DNA from: CAZUHK01 sp964620345
Lineage (GTDB): Bacteria; Planctomycetota; Phycisphaerae; Phycisphaerales; Zrk34
Assembly (NCBI GenBank): GCA_964620345.1
Contig: CAZUHK010000177.1
Span: 1 to 5,890 of the forward strand
Reading direction: 5' to 3'
DNA: 5,890 nucleotides
The notes below the pieces were generated by a model that worked only from the letters and a program-made list of their open reading frames with translations, was not told the DNA's origin and searched no databases. Below are positions 5,843-5,890 of the stretch, one piece after another. The stretch's first letter is position 1; each line of letters starts with the position of its first letter. The translations under genes were made by a program, and so were the position numbers.

Positions 5843-5890
5843 TGCGGGCCGATCCGTTTTATTGGCGGTCAACCCGAAAGGATAATCGCG

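Noticed and set aside
4940..5872. A fusion or frameshift in pyrF
   Set aside because: All conserved motifs appear in order in one frame with a normal type-2 length, so the gene looks intact.

Overview
The window is very GC-rich and holds five protein-coding genes on both strands. No rRNA, tRNA, CRISPR array or mobile element was recognised. Four things fit a Planctomycetota bacterium, perhaps class Phycisphaerae: a PEP-CTERM surface protein, a Cys-type sulfatase, a long type-2 PyrF, and a WecA-like transferase next to a nucleotide-sugar SDR enzyme. This assignment is inferred from gene content and composition, not from a marker gene.

Layout. Bases 1-78 are a non-coding tail with a 10-nt direct repeat. 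A PEP-CTERM protein gene (79-843, minus) and a sulfatase gene (958-2415, plus) diverge from a 114-bp region that carries an operator-like inverted repeat and candidate promoters. The sulfatase converges, across only 22 bp, on a two-gene minus-strand unit. That unit is an extended-SDR NAD(P)-dependent sugar-nucleotide epimerase/dehydratase/decarboxylase (3798-4778), followed with an 8-nt stop/start overlap by a polyprenyl-phosphate sugar-1-phosphate transferase (2438-3805). Upstream of the unit is a 161-bp intergenic stretch with a candidate extended -10 promoter and, just after the next gene, a GC-only hairpin. The last gene is pyrF, orotidine 5'-phosphate decarboxylase (4940-5842, minus).

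How the genes work together. The SDR enzyme and the transferase very probably act in one pathway: the first makes or modifies a nucleotide sugar, and the second starts a polyprenyl-linked glycan on the inner face of the membrane. PEP-CTERM/exosortase systems are known to co-occur with exopolysaccharide loci, so a PEP-CTERM substrate nearby is consistent, but no exosortase gene is inside the window. The sulfatase could act on sulfated metabolites in the cytoplasm because it has no signal peptide. PyrF is pyrimidine housekeeping; it supplies UMP, the precursor of UDP-sugars, but a direct link to its neighbours is not shown.

I found no clearly new multi-gene system. The points most worth a second look are the leaderless sulfatase with an atypical active-site segment, the decarboxylase-like residue set in the SDR enzyme, and the palindrome in the divergent promoter region.
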